Shown: positions 1 to 9,572 of the stretch, piece by piece
How positions within the stretch are numbered: the first letter of the stretch is position 1
Layout of the letters: each line of letters starts with the position of its first letter
Assembly: GCF_024166365.1 (NCBI RefSeq)
Contig: NC_064827.1
Location: 47,024,635 to 47,088,634 of the forward strand
Reading direction: 5' to 3'
DNA: 64,000 nucleotides
Origin: Elephas maximus indicus
Taxonomy: Eukaryota; Chordata; Mammalia; Proboscidea; Elephantidae
The notes under the pieces: generated by a model
What the model saw: only the letters and a program-made list of their open reading frames with translations
Told to the model about the DNA's origin: nothing
Database searches by the model: none
Program-made: the position numbers and the translations under genes

Positions 1-269
1 GTGTCCCCTAAGCATTGTGTTTTCCTTCCCAATCCCCTCCCCAACCACTAGCGGTTTTGCAATTCTGATGCACACTACAGTTTGATGAAGTTGATGAAGT
101 TGAAGCCCCTTCCTGTGGCCTGCTGCGTTTTGCTCTTTCTCTCCCTGCTTCTTTGGAGAGTCTCACCTCTCCCTACTCCCCATTTCAATCTCTGACCTCC
201 AGCCAGCCCTGGCTGCCAGGGGTTCCCTGAAGATCCAGGCTGTTTTGTCTCCAAGCCTTGTTAAACACT

Positions 270-420
270 ATGCCCTCTTCTTCCTGGAACACACTTCTGC
301 TCTTCTTCTGTTGACCAGTTCCTACTCAGGCTTCAAAACCCAGCTCAGACTTCACCTCCTTTGGGAAGCCTTCCCTGACACCCTGTCCCTTCTCCCCCAG
401 GTCTGGGGTGCCACCACCTA
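270..420 (+). repeat. L2 LINE 3'-region relic
   Basis: Diverged sequence matching the well-known L2 3' block, in which a short-protein-like stretch (TTCAAAACCCAGCTCAGA, then CACCTCC, then GAAGCCTTCCCTGACACC) appears in the expected order. No intact reading frame is present. Orientation is taken from the remembered L2 consensus. Confidence 0.6.
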
Positions 421-464
421 CCAGCTATCTTTTCCTGGGGATCTCGCTGAATTTCAGTTTCATG

Positions 465-600
465 ATAAACTATAAAACGAGCTTTAAAATGATAGCTACC
501 TCACGGGATTGTTTTGAAGACCCAGTGAGGTAACATATAAACTAGTATAGTTCCTGGTACGTTTTAGAATTCAAGAAATGGTGGCCTGTTATTGTGGCTG
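465..600 (+). repeat. MIR SINE 3' half
   Basis: The order GATAGCTACCTCACGGGATTG, then a stretch like TGAGGTAACATATAAA, then GTTCCTGGTAC follows the MIR core and tail. It is an old, diverged copy. Confidence 0.45.
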
Positions 601-861
601 TTACTGGTATTAGGTCATCATCACTGTTGTCACCAGCTCCTCGTTGTGCCCCCAGAGCCTACTGAACACATCCTGCATAACCCCCAACACACTGGCTGCA
701 GCTGTTGGGTCAATTGTTGGCCTCCTCCCCTAGTCTGTGACTTCCCTGAGGTCAGGAGTGTGCCATAGGCATTGGGTGAGTTCAGCTCACAAACACTGTC
801 TCTGGGCGTCAGCCCCTGTCCCAGGTGCTAGGGACACAAAGATTAGGAGGAAGGGAAGGGC

Positions 862-978
862 ATGGGATTGAATCTGAGCTCTATCACATGTAGCTGTGTG
901 ATCTTGGGCAAGTTAATCTGTTTCTCAGTTTCCTCAGCTGTAAAATGGGGGTTACTAACACCTTTCTCACTAGGTTGT
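862..978 (+). repeat. MIR SINE
   Basis: Contains the MIR core in order: GTGTGATCTTGGGCAAGTTA, CTCAGTTTCCTCAGCTGTAA and AATGGGGGTTACTAACACC. It is cut off at its right end by the LTR that begins at 979. Confidence 0.75.
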
Positions 979-1003
979 TGTCTTAGTTATCCAGTGCTGC
1001 TAT

Positions 1004-1499
1004 TGTAACCAAAGGAGGGTTCTTGTCCTGTCCTATTAGCAAACGGAAGTAAAACGGACACCATGCCACCAGTTGCAAAGGAAAAAGAAAGTGGAAATTT
1101 ATTGTTTGCAGCAGACAAGGAGCAACGCTAGGTCTAGCGTCTGTAAGGCCACATGCTCGCTTTTTGAGGAGGTTGGGGAGTTTTTTATTTCCAGTGGCGT
1201 CTGGGGGTTGGGTTTGGTGCCTGGAACTCTCCACCCTTAGCCCTCCCACATCCACATTTGGAGGTCTGGATGCTGAACGTTGGTGATGTTCAGGTCCAAG
1301 CACAGATTGAGGACACTGTGCTTCAGGTCCTGCGCATGCGCTAAAATCTTTGCGCATGCGCGGGATTCTGGCACCAAATTCAAACTGCGTTAGGGCCACA
1401 GTGTGGTTGGGCCAAACTGTAGTTTGAAGCCTGGCTTGGCTGGCTGCAAGGGGCTGGGGAACCAGGGCTGAGCAGGGGGAAGTCTCGGCGGAGGCTTCA
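1004..1499 (-). mobile_element. Solo LTR, ERV1-like, nested inside the older LTR
   Basis: A 496-bp segment bounded by TG and CA with a perfect 4-bp duplication CTAT at 1000-1003 and 1500-1503. Removing it and one CTAT restores the host LTR sequence (CTGCTATAACAGAAATACC), so the limits are well supported. Minus strand is chosen because an AATAAA signal followed by a pyrimidine-rich tract reads on that strand near 1097. A 4-bp duplication is typical of class I (gamma-like) retroviruses. It carries two identical TGCGCATGCGC palindromes. A 201-codon minus-strand reading frame crosses most of it, but that is an LTR and not a gene. Confidence 0.8.
1331..1361. promoter_or_regulatory. Twin NRF1-type palindromes in solo LTR
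   Basis: TGCGCATGCGC occurs exactly at 1331-1341 and 1351-1361, starting 20 bp apart. This equals the known consensus of the methylation-sensitive activator NRF1. Binding is inferred from sequence only. Confidence 0.5.
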
Positions 1500-1560
1500 C
1501 TATAACAGAAATACCACATTAACAACGAGAAATTTATTCTCTCAGAGTCTAGGAGGCTTA

Positions 1561-1720
1561 AAAAACCAAAAACCAAACCCAGTGCCATCGAGTTGATTAG
1601 GGACCCTATAGGACAGAGTAGAACTGCCCCGTAGAGTTTCCAGGAGCGCCTGACGGATTCGAACTGGAGACCCTTTGGTTAGCAGCGGTAGCAATTAACC
1701 ACTACACCACCAGGGTTTCC
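1561..1720 (-). mobile_element. AfroSINE with 12-bp TSD
   Basis: tRNA-derived SINE read antisense: it starts with the AACCAAAAACCAAACCCAGTG tail region, has the GACCCTATAGGACAGAGTAG core and ends CACCAGGGTTTCC. It is flanked by CTAGGAGGCTTA at 1549-1560 and 1721-1732. It sits in the LTR, so it is younger than that LTR. Confidence 0.95.
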
Positions 1721-2160
1721 CTAGGAGGCTTAGAAGTCCGAATTCAGGGTGCCAGCTCCAGGGGGAAGGTTTTCTCTCTGTGTCGGCTTTGGGGGAAGGT
1801 CCTTGTCATACATCTTCCCCTGGTTGAGGAGATTCTCAGCTCAGAGACCCCAGGTCTAAAGGACATGCTATTCTCCTGGCTCTTGTTTGTGTTCTGAGGT
1901 CCCCATGTCTCTCTGCTGGCTTCTCTCTTTTGTACCTCAAAAGAGATTGACTCAAAACACAACCTAATCCTGTAGATTGAGTCCTGCCTCATTAACATAA
2001 CTGCTGCTAATCCCACCTCATTAACATCATAGAGGTAGGATTTACAACACATAGGATAATCACATCAGGTGACAAAATGGTGGATAATCACACAATACTG
2101 GGAACCATGGCCTAGCCAAGTTGATAAACATTTTGGGGGGACACAATTCAATCCATGACA

Positions 2161-2953
2161 GTTGTCATATCATTTTATTTTACTTTAACATAGATAGTGC
2201 TTTCTCAAATGAGCTAATATCTCTGTAAAACACTGAAGGTCCACTGGTCTGGCAATTAGCAGGCCCTCTGAGAAGGAGAGACCCCTTTCAGAGGCACCAG
2301 AAGCCAAAGTGCCAGGGGTTACTCAAAAGGAGGAAGGGAGGGCCGTTAGTGGAAACAGCTCCTGGGAGATATGAAGATGGAACGGGAGAGGCAGAGGGCA
2401 GCAGCTTGGTGGGGGAGGGTGGGCAAGGGAGAGACTGAACATGTTAATAAGCTAAAGGGAAGGTGTCACTAGGACAAAAGTGACTGCAGCTACAGGAGAG
2501 AGGGAGGAGGGCAGAGTGCAGTGCAAGGCAGGGAGGAAGAGGGTGGGGTTATATTCAGGGTCAGGACTCTCCTCCTCCTTCAGGCATGGAGGACAGACAT
2601 GAGGATGATGGTGTGTGTGTAGGTACAATGGCAGCTCCTTTGTGTCTGCTGCCCTCCATGCTCTCAGGGGAGCAAACTCATCTGTGGAGGGAGAGAAGGG
2701 TGGTGTAGGGGGGCCTGGGGAGGGCAGATAATACGTGAAATAGCTCCTGAGGGGATTTCAGGAGGGCATGGACCAGGTCTAGGGGAGGGTTATAAAGAAC
2801 ACCAGAGACCAGAATTTGAAAGTGTGCCAGTCATAGGGTATAGAGTTTGCGGGGAGGGGTTGTTTCCCGTACAGCCACTGCCCCTGGGGCAGAGGACAAT
2901 GAGGGTAAAATGAGGGTAGAGGGTAGCATTGCTTTAGGACTGGGGAAGTTGGG
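2161..2953. other. Single-copy DNA, purine-rich, no gene seen
   Basis: From about 2280 the plus strand is rich in GGGAGG/GGAGAG tracts. No reading frame, repeat family or RNA gene was recognised. Confidence 0.5.
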
Positions 2954-3072
2954 CAGTAGAATGACCAACTTGTCTTGGTTTGTGCAGGACTGTTAGGTTT
3001 GAAAACTGAAAGTCCTGAGTCCCAGGAATGCCCTCAGGCAGAGGCAAACCAGGCCAGTTGGTCACCCTATTG
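2954..3072. mobile_element. Short DNA transposon relic with terminal inverted repeats
   Basis: The left end CAGTAGAATGACCAACTTG and the reverse complement of the right end (CAATAGGGTGACCAACTGG) align over about 28 bases, and the AAACYRRG-type blocks next to them also match. This is the layout of a non-autonomous cut-and-paste element with no coding capacity. The family name is uncertain. Confidence 0.5.
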
Positions 3073-3212
3073 AGCAGGGTGATGAAAACTGGGATCCAAG
3101 GGATATGTGGATGCTGGTTCCCAGGATCAGGGATCGGGTCCAGGGTGGAGCGGGGGTGGGGAGGACAGAGGAGTAGCCTAGACATTCAGGAAATAGGTGT
3201 GGGGGAGAGGCA

Positions 3213-3774
3213 TGTATTAGGTTCCTTGAGCTGCAGTAACAGAGTACCACAAATTGGGTGGCTTATAAGAGCAGGTTTTTTTGTCTCTCAGTTCTGAAAT
3301 TGGGTTATTCCTTCTGAGGAAGAATCTGTTCTATGCCTCTCAGCTTCTCATGACAGCCAGCGATCCTTGATGTTCCTCCATTCACTGCCTCCTCCTTCAT
3401 ATGGCCATCTTCTCTTGATGTCTCTGTTTCTTCCCTTTTATTAGGACACCACTCATATGGGATTAGGACCCACCCTACTCCAGCATGGAAACCCTGGTGG
3501 TGTAGCGGTTAAGTGCTATGGCTGCTAACCTAAAAGGTCAGCAGTTCGAATCCACTAGGCGCTCCTTGGAAACCCTATGTGGCAGTTCTACTCTGTCCTT
3601 TAGTGTCGCTGTGAGCCAGATTGGACTCGATGACAGTGGGTTTGGTTTGGTTTCTACTCCAGTATGACCTCCTGTTAACTGATAATATCTTTAAAGACAA
3701 GATCACATTCACAGGTACCAGGGGTTAAGGCTCCAGGATTTTGGGGGGGGGGGGACACAATTCAATCCATAACA
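3213..3774 (-). mobile_element. Diverged MaLR-like solo LTR holding an AfroSINE
   Basis: Antisense LTR signature: GTACCACAAATTGGGTGGCTT, TCTCAGTTCTGAAATTGG, TATTAGGACACCACTCATAT, and the end CACAATTCAATCCATAACA. The ends are TG/CA, but I could not find a matching 5-bp duplication. A run of eleven or more G lies at about 3742. It is older than the AfroSINE at 3488. Confidence 0.7.
3488..3653 (+). mobile_element. AfroSINE with 13-bp TSD
   Basis: GGAAACCCTGGTGGTGTAG head, GTTCGAATCC B-box-like motif, TTCTACTCTGTCC core and a GGGTTTGGTTTGG tail. It is flanked by CTACTCCAGCATG (3475-3487) and CTACTCCAGTATG (3654-3666). Confidence 0.95.
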
Positions 3775-3787
3775 GGGGGTCACAGAT

Positions 3788-3866
3788 CTGAGGGTCTTAC
3801 TCACTCCTGTTTCCTGGCACCAGAACAGTGACTGACCCTCAGTAAGCACTAAATAAATATTCATCT
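3788..3866 (+). repeat. L2 3' end
   Basis: Short L2 tail: CCTGGCACCAGAACAGTGACTGACCCTCAGTAAGCACTAAATAAATATTC contains the typical end block that closes with AATAAATAT. Only the last segment is present. Confidence 0.55.
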
Positions 3867-4174
3867 AGATATTGCAAAACCAGGCATTCAAATACCATTT
3901 TTAATTTTTGCCACATCTGCACAGCTTCTTTATTATTCACTTAATATTCTTTAAAATCAGCCCCTCAGTAAATGTATCTTAGAGGAAATAATCTATATCC
4001 TGTATGAAACAAACAACAACAAAAAGCCCATACATCACCACCAAACAGGTTTGGATTCTAACTGGATCTGCTGCCTGACAAAGGATCCCTCTGAGGCTAA
4101 GGCTGCCCGTGCCCTGTTAACCTGGGAGATGAGCCAGCGTTGGAGAGACGGTTAAGATGTGCTAACCCCAAACT

Positions 4175-4465
4175 TTGGGGCAGTGGTAGTTCAGTGGCAG
4201 AATTCTCTCTTTTCATGCAGGAGGCCTGGGTTCGATTCCCAGCAAATGCACCTCACGCATTGCCACCACATGTCTGTCAGCAGAGGCTTGCTTGTTGCTA
4301 TCATGCTGAACAGGTTTCAATGAAGCTTCCAGACTGAGATGGACTAGGAAGAAAGGACTGGCAGTCTGATCCACAATCGATCATGGGGATGGTGCAGGAC
4401 CAGGCAGTGTGTCATTCTGTTGTGAATGGGTCGCCGTGGGGGTGGGCAGCAGCTAACAACAGCAC
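4175..4465 (+). mobile_element. tRNA-Gly-headed SINE with RTE-like tail
   Basis: The head resembles a tRNA-Gly gene: an A-box-like TAGTTCAGTGG, AGAATTCTC, and the B box GGTTCGATTCC near 4231. It is not a functional tRNA because the anticodon arm and acceptor pairing are degraded. The body (GAACAGGTTTCAATGAAGCTTCCAGACTGAGA) matches the RTE 5' leader seen antisense near 29.4 kb. The end (GGTGCAGGACCAGGCAGTG ... GCTAACAACAGC) matches the RTE 3' terminus. Two relatives lie at 21556 and 59486. Confidence 0.8.
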
Positions 4466-4799
4466 CAAACTGAGCCTTTCTCTTGGAGGTGTTTGAAGGA
4501 CTGGGGCTCAAAAGGGGCACAGCTTCCTATGTTATTGGATTCTCTGTTCCTTTACTGCCTAAAAACCATCCAGCCTCCCTCGCTTTGGAAAATGCTGTGG
4601 GAAAGTGATTGAGACTATAGCTTTCTCTAGTGTTTGCATGAGTCAATGACAGCTGTGTATTTAAATAAAAAACCCCCGATGAAATTCTTGTGGCACTCTC
4701 TGAGTATAGGCTAGGAGAATGTTGTGGCTGCAAAAATCCCTGAAGACTTAAATCATCTGGGCCCCCACCCATCTTGGTGTGTGTTTTTTTCTTTTTTCC
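4466..4799. other. Single-copy DNA, no gene seen
   Basis: I recognise no repeat, exon or RNA in this stretch. Confidence 0.4.
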
Positions 4800-4920
4800 C
4801 CAAATGGAGGAAGAAATTCAAGTCCACAGAGGGGTAGGGACTTACCCAGGGCCTCACAGCCAGAGCTGGACCAGTCCCTACCCTCCCATCTCAGCCATCA
4901 CAACCAGTTGGCTACTTATC
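4800..4920 (-). repeat. MIR SINE, antisense
   Basis: ATGGAGGAAGAAATTCAAG, CACAGAGGGGTAGGGACTTA, CCCAGGGCCTCACAGCCAGA follow the antisense MIR core order. Confidence 0.65.
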
Positions 4921-5835
4921 TCACTCTTTCCCCATTTGCCTTTGGAGACAATTTTGCTTCTTGATTTCTGACTTCTTGTCAGCTGTGATTAATGAGAGAG
5001 TCTCCTGCATACACAATTTTCAGCTGTACCCGCTTTACAACAAACAGATTAGACCATTTAAGTCAGAATAATGCCATTTAGCAAAGCCAGATTTAGAGCT
5101 GGCAGAAATTAAGAAGATTAATTTAAAGGTAAAAAAAGAGTGACAATCATAGATCAACACCTGAAAAATCTTGCTGCCTGTACACATTCCTAATTGAGAA
5201 GTATGTGGGAGATTCCATCCGTGAAATTCAATTATCACGCAAGCTGGAGGAAGCAGCTTCCCTGGGGAAGAAACCAAGCAGTCCAAATCAAAACGGCCCC
5301 ACCTGTCTGTTTTCCTGTCAAAAGAGCGAGAAAACCTGCCTTGGTGACAATGAAATATGGATGGTCTGCATCAACTTAATGAAAGTTTCCAGGGGTTCTT
5401 TCCCATAATGGGATTACCTCCTGAGTGCCTCCATCAAAGGTCAGCACAGAACACCTCTGAGGCACCACAAAGCTGCAGGATACTGAGGGCAGGCAGCACT
5501 GGCACCCCACTCCTGACACCCCTGCTCCCAGCTTCAAGGCAGAACTGGATGGGGCTCACAGACAAAAGGAGCTCTTGAGGCCCCATAGCCCCTGCCACTG
5601 ATGAGGGGTTTCTTAACGGAGCAATCAGTGCAGAAAACTGGAGACAACAACTATAATGATTACAAATGAGCCAATGGTAATTGGCCTGCCTTTTAACTGC
5701 AGGGAGGGGTGCTGGGCGATGGGGGTGGTGGAAGATTCTTCAACACTTGCTTTGTCTCCTGGATTCTGTTGGGAATTGCCCAGGCATGTGGTGGAGAATA
5801 AAGGCATATTCCCTTCTGGTCCTTAAACTAGTACG
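4921..5835. other. Single-copy DNA with possible conserved non-coding core (4980-5290)
   Basis: No repeat or coding frame was recognised. The part at 4980-5290 is rich in TAAT/ATTA cores and CAGCTG E-boxes, a composition common in conserved enhancers. Conservation cannot be judged from one sequence. Confidence 0.3.
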
Positions 5836-6041
5836 ACCAGTTGCTGTCCAGTCAGCTCTGACTCAGGGCGACCCTGTGTGTGTCAGAGTAGAACTGTGCC
5901 CCACAGGGTTTTCGGTGGCTGATTTTGTGGGAAGTAGATCACCAAGTCTTTCTTCTGAGGCACGTCTGGATACACTTGAACCTCAAACCTCTCAGTTAGC
6001 AACCGAGTGCATCAACCGTTTTTGCACAACCCAGGGACTCC
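5836..6041 (-). mobile_element. AfroSINE, diverged
   Basis: Antisense copy of a longer subfamily: GACTCAGGGCGACCCTGTG, CAGAGTAGAACTGTGCCCCA, then CTCTCAGTTAGCAACCGAG and CCCAGGGACTCC. Diverged from the younger copies, and no clear target duplication. Confidence 0.85.
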
Positions 6042-6057
6042 TTCTGGAGTTCCCACT

Positions 6058-6251
6058 CATTGCTGTCAAGCCGATTCTAAATTCATAGTGACCCTGTAGG
6101 ACAAAGTAGAACTACCCATAGGGTTTCCAAAGCTATAAATCTTTACAGAAGCAGATTGCACATCTTTCTTCCATGGAGCAGCTGGTGGGTTCTAACCACC
6201 AACCTTTTGGTTAGCAGCCAAGTGCTTTAACCACTGTGCAACGGAGGTTTC
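6058..6251 (-). mobile_element. AfroSINE
   Basis: Antisense copy with ATAGTGACCCTGTAGGACAA, CTTTACAGAAGCAGATTGC, GGAGCAGCTGGTGGGTTC and GGTTAGCAGCCAAGTGC. It lies about 16 bp from the previous AfroSINE in the same orientation but is a different subfamily form. Confidence 0.9.
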
Positions 6252-6269
6252 TCGTCTAGAGTAAGAGTT

Positions 6270-6385
6270 TACAGTTTGCGGATGCTTTCACATTCATCAA
6301 CTCAGAAAATTCCACTTAGAAAACTGAAGATAATGTCTCCCATTATTCAGACGAAGAAGCTGAGGTTAAGAATTGGCCTTGCCCC
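6270..6385 (-). repeat. Possible MIR, antisense
   Basis: CATTATTCAGACGAAGAAGCTGAGG resembles the antisense MIR core. The rest is too diverged to be certain. Confidence 0.35.
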
Positions 6386-6635
6386 TTTGAAAGATAGTTG
6401 TTGGGTTCTGGTTTGTGTATGTTTGGCACTATGTGAGTTAATTTAGAGCAAAAGAAGGTGCAGATGTTGGTCTTTCAGGAGCTCGTATTCTCCTGGGGAA
6501 GATAAAACAAAGACTGATGGGAATCATCATTGAAGGTCAAGTGCCATAGCGTTATCAGAGCAGGTGCTTGGGGGTTGTTCAGAGTGGGAGAAGCTGCATG
6601 CAGTTCAGGAGAAGGGAGGAAGGAATTCTCCCTAA

Positions 6636-6750
6636 GGGCAGGGCCAAGTCTGTCTTAATCACCATTGTAGCTCCAGATCCCAGGACTGTGGCTGGCACAA
6701 AACAGATTTCAAAAATTTCTGTTGAATAAATGAATGAATGATGGTGATGC
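6636..6750 (+). repeat. L2 3' end
   Basis: GGGCAGGGCCAAGTCTGTCTT, GTGGCTGGCACAAA and the terminal TGAATAAATGAATGAATGA are the classic L2 end. The 3' AATAAATGA tail fixes the orientation. Confidence 0.8.
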
Positions 6751-7094
6751 CATTTGAGATAGGCCTTGAAAGATCTTATACATTTTGATAGAAAAAGATG
6801 GGATCTTGGAGGAGAGCAAGTATGTCAGGAATTATTAACCAGGGGAGTAGAGCGTGAAAATTGTAGGATATCAAAAGCCCAATAATATTGGTTTTGCTGA
6901 ATCCATGCTGAGTACAGACAGATTCTGGCTGATGTTAGCAATGTGTTTTGCTAATCTATTAAAGTGCAACAAATCTTTGCAGCATTATCTCATGGAGGGT
7001 GATAATCATGTCCCTGGTTCAGGCCCATCCCCCTTCTTTCTAAGTTCACTAAAAGTGTTGCTTTGAAGACCATCTGTGCTTCTTCCACTGGCTT
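6751..7094. other. Single-copy DNA, no gene seen
   Basis: No element or exon was recognised. Confidence 0.4.
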
Positions 7095-8331
7095 AACCCA
7101 TTGTCGTCAAGTTGATTCCAACTCATAGTGACACTGTAGGACAGAGTAAAACTGCCCCACAAGGTTTCCTAGGCTGTAATTCAAAATGGATGTCAGAAGA
7201 GAATCTGAAACTTGCTCTCGAATGTAGAGTAGCTAAAGTGTTTGGAAGAAATAATGAAGTAAAAAAGCTGAACAAAAGATTTCAAAGGGCAGCTCACGAA
7301 GACAAAGTAAAATTTTATAATGAAACATGCAAAGACCTGGAGTTATAAAACAAAAAGGGAAGAACACACTCAGCATTTCTCAAGCTGAAAGCACTGAAGA
7401 AAAAATTCAAGCCTCAGGTTGCAATATTGAAGAAAATCTATGGGCAAAATATTGAACGACACAGGAAGCATCAAAAGAAGATGGAAGGAATACACAGAGT
7501 TACTATGCCAAAAACAATTGGTCAACAGTTAACTATTTTAGGAGGTCGTATATGATCAAATACAAAAAAAAAAAATTTTTTTTTTTTTTTATATGATCAA
7601 GAACCTATGGTACTGAAGGAGGAAGTCCAAGATGCACTGAAGGCATTCTAGAAATACAAGGCTCCTGGAATTGACAGAATACCAATTGAGATGTTTCAAA
7701 AATGGATGCAATGCTGGAAGCACTCGCTTGTCTATGCCAAGAAATTTGGAAGACAGCTACTTGGCCAACTGACTGGAAGAGATCCATACTCATGCCCATT
7801 CCAAAGAAATGTGATCCAAGGGAATTTGAAAATTATTGAACAATATCATTAATATCACATGAAAGTAAAATTTTGCTGAAGATCATTCAGAAGTGGTTGC
7901 GACATCAACAGGGAACTGTCAGAAATTCAAGCCAGATTCAGAAGAGGACATGGAATAAGGGGTAATTACTAATGACAGATGGATCTTGGCTGAAAGCAGA
8001 GAATACCAGAAAGATTTTTACCTGTGTCTTATTGACTATGCAAAGGCATTCAACTGTATGGATCATAACAAATTATGGATAACATTGCAAAGAATGGAAT
8101 TTCCAGAACACTTAGTTGTGCTCACGCAGGACCTATTATAGATCAAGAGCCAGGTGTTCAAACTGAACAAGGGGATAATGAATGGCTTAAAATCAGAAAA
8201 GGTGTGTATCAGGATTGTATCCTTTTACCATACTTATTCAACCTGTATACTAGCAAATAATCCGAGAAACTGGACTATATGAAGAAGAATGCGGCCTCAG
8301 GATTGGAGGAAGACTCATGAACAACCTGCCA

Positions 8332-8343
8332 TATGTAGATGAC
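8332..8343 (+). other. RTE copy A catalytic YVDD box
   Basis: Codons TAT GTA GAT GAC encode the RT active-site motif with both catalytic aspartates kept, inside an otherwise broken frame. Confidence 0.8.
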
Positions 8344-8703
8344 ACAGCCTTGCTTGCTGAAAGCGAAGAGGATTTGAAGCACTTACTGTTAAAGATCAAA
8401 GACTACAGCTTTCAGTATATGTTACATCTCAACATAAAGTAAACAAAAATCCTCACAACTGGACAAATCAGCAACATCATGATAAATGGAGAAAAGAATG
8501 AAGTTGTCAAGGGTTTCATTTTACTTGGATCCACAATCAATGCCCATGGAAGCAGCAGTCAAGAAATCAAACAACGTATTGCATTGGGCAAATCTGCTGC
8601 AAAAAAAACCTCTTTAAAGTGTTAAAAAGCAAAGGTGTCACCTTGAGGACTTAGGTGCGCCTGACCTAAGCCACGGTATTTTCAGTCACCTTATATTCAT
8701 GCG

Positions 8704-8866
8704 GGAAAACCCTGGTGGCGTAGTGCTTAAGTGCTAAGGGTGCTAACCAAAAGGTCAGCAGTTCGAATCCTCCAGGCGCTCCTTGGAAACTCTATGGGGC
8801 AGTTCTACTCTGTCCTATAGGGTCACTATGAGTCGGAATCGACTCAACGGCAGTGGATTTTGGTTT
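8704..8866 (+). mobile_element. AfroSINE with 13-bp TSD, inside RTE copy A
   Basis: Perfect target duplication TTATATTCATGCG at 8691-8703 and 8867-8879. The sequence is close to the family norm (GTTCGAATCC, TCCTATAGGGTCACTATGAG), so this is a young copy and younger than the RTE. Confidence 0.97.
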
Positions 8867-9403
8867 TTATATTCATGCGAAAGCTGGACAAAGAGTAAGG
8901 AAGACCAAAGAAGAGTTGATGTCTTTGAATTATGGTGTTGGTGAAGAATAATGGATATACCATGGACTGCCAGAAGAACAAAAAAATCTGTCTTAGAAGA
9001 AGTACAGCCAGAATGCCCCTAGAAGCAAGGATGGCGAGACTTCATCTCATGTACTTTGGACATGTTATTGGGGTGACCAGTCCCTGCAGAAGAACATCAT
9101 GTTTGGTAAAGTAAAGGGTCATCAAAAAAGAGGAAGACCCTCAATGAGGTGGATTGACACAGTGGCTGCAATAATGGGCTCAAACATTGTGAGGATGTCA
9201 CAGGACCAGGCAGCTTTTTGTTCTGTTGTGCATAGGGTTACTTTGAGTTGGAACTGACTCAATAGCACCTAGCAACAACAATCTTTATGGGAGCAGACTG
9301 CCACATCTCTGTTCTGCGGAGTGGCTGGTGGGTTTGAACTGCCAAGCTTTCAGTTAGCAGCTGAGCTCTTTGACCGCTACACCACCAGGCCGCCAGTGAC
9401 TTA

Positions 9404-9572
9404 AACGAAAACAAAAAGCCCAGTGCCGTCAAGTCGATTCCGACTCATAGCAACCCTACAGGACAGAGGAGAACTGCCCCATAGAGTTTCCAAGGAGTGC
9501 CTGGCAGATTCGAACTGCAGACCCTCTGGTTAGCAGCTGAAGCACTTAACCACTACACCAGCAGGGTTTCCT
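9404..9572 (-). mobile_element. AfroSINE with 11-bp TSD
   Basis: Antisense AfroSINE flanked by CCAGTGACTTA at 9393-9403 and 9573-9583. It is inserted just outside the split AfroSINE. Confidence 0.95.

Larger units (their letters stand above)
979..2160 (-). mobile_element. Solo LTR (MaLR/ERVL-like), interrupted by two later insertions
   Basis: The element starts TGTC and ends GACA and is flanked by a perfect 5-bp duplication GTTGT at 974-978 and 2161-2165, as expected for ERVL/MaLR integrations. It is the antisense form of the LTR family also seen at 19684, 43850 and 56929. Shared blocks, read antisense, are CTTAGTTATCCAGTGCTGC, AATTTATTCTCTCAGAGTCT, TCAAAAGAGATTGACTCAAA, CCTCATTAACATAACTG and CACAATTCAATCCATGACA. 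Two younger elements sit inside it: an unrelated solo LTR (1004-1499) and an AfroSINE (1561-1720). Without them the LTR is about 500 bp. No internal retroviral region is present. The family name was not assigned. Confidence 0.85.
7181..9280 (+). mobile_element. RTE-clade LINE (BovB/RTE1-type), 5'-truncated, copy A
   Basis: Covers the linker between endonuclease and reverse transcriptase, the RT domain, and the C-terminal part. Recognisable pieces are a reading frame just inside the left end (7112-7348), the YVDD active-site motif at 8332-8343, and a C-terminal CRR-like end near 8932-9114. It ends in the RTE 3' terminus ACTCAATAGCACCTAGCAACAACAA. Many stops and frameshifts make it inactive. 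An AfroSINE (8704-8866) interrupts the region encoding the stretch after the RT core. The insertion point in the host AfroSINE shows only about 3 bp of duplication. Confidence 0.9.
7095..9395 (-). mobile_element. AfroSINE split in two by an RTE LINE
   Basis: The left part (7095-7180) runs from the 3' end of an antisense AfroSINE to AGGCTGTAAT. The right part (9281-9395) resumes with AATCTTTATGGGAGCAGACTG and ends in CACCACCAGGC. The canonical element reads straight across this junction, so the RTE at 7181-9280 was inserted into it. The SINE is therefore older than the RTE copy. Confidence 0.85.

Noticed and set aside
983-1588. 201-codon minus-strand reading frame
   Set aside because: It runs through a solo LTR and an LTR fragment, so it has no gene context.
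4178-4248. Possible tRNA-Gly gene
   Set aside because: Although it has A and B boxes, the acceptor and anticodon arms are degraded and it is the head of a SINE.
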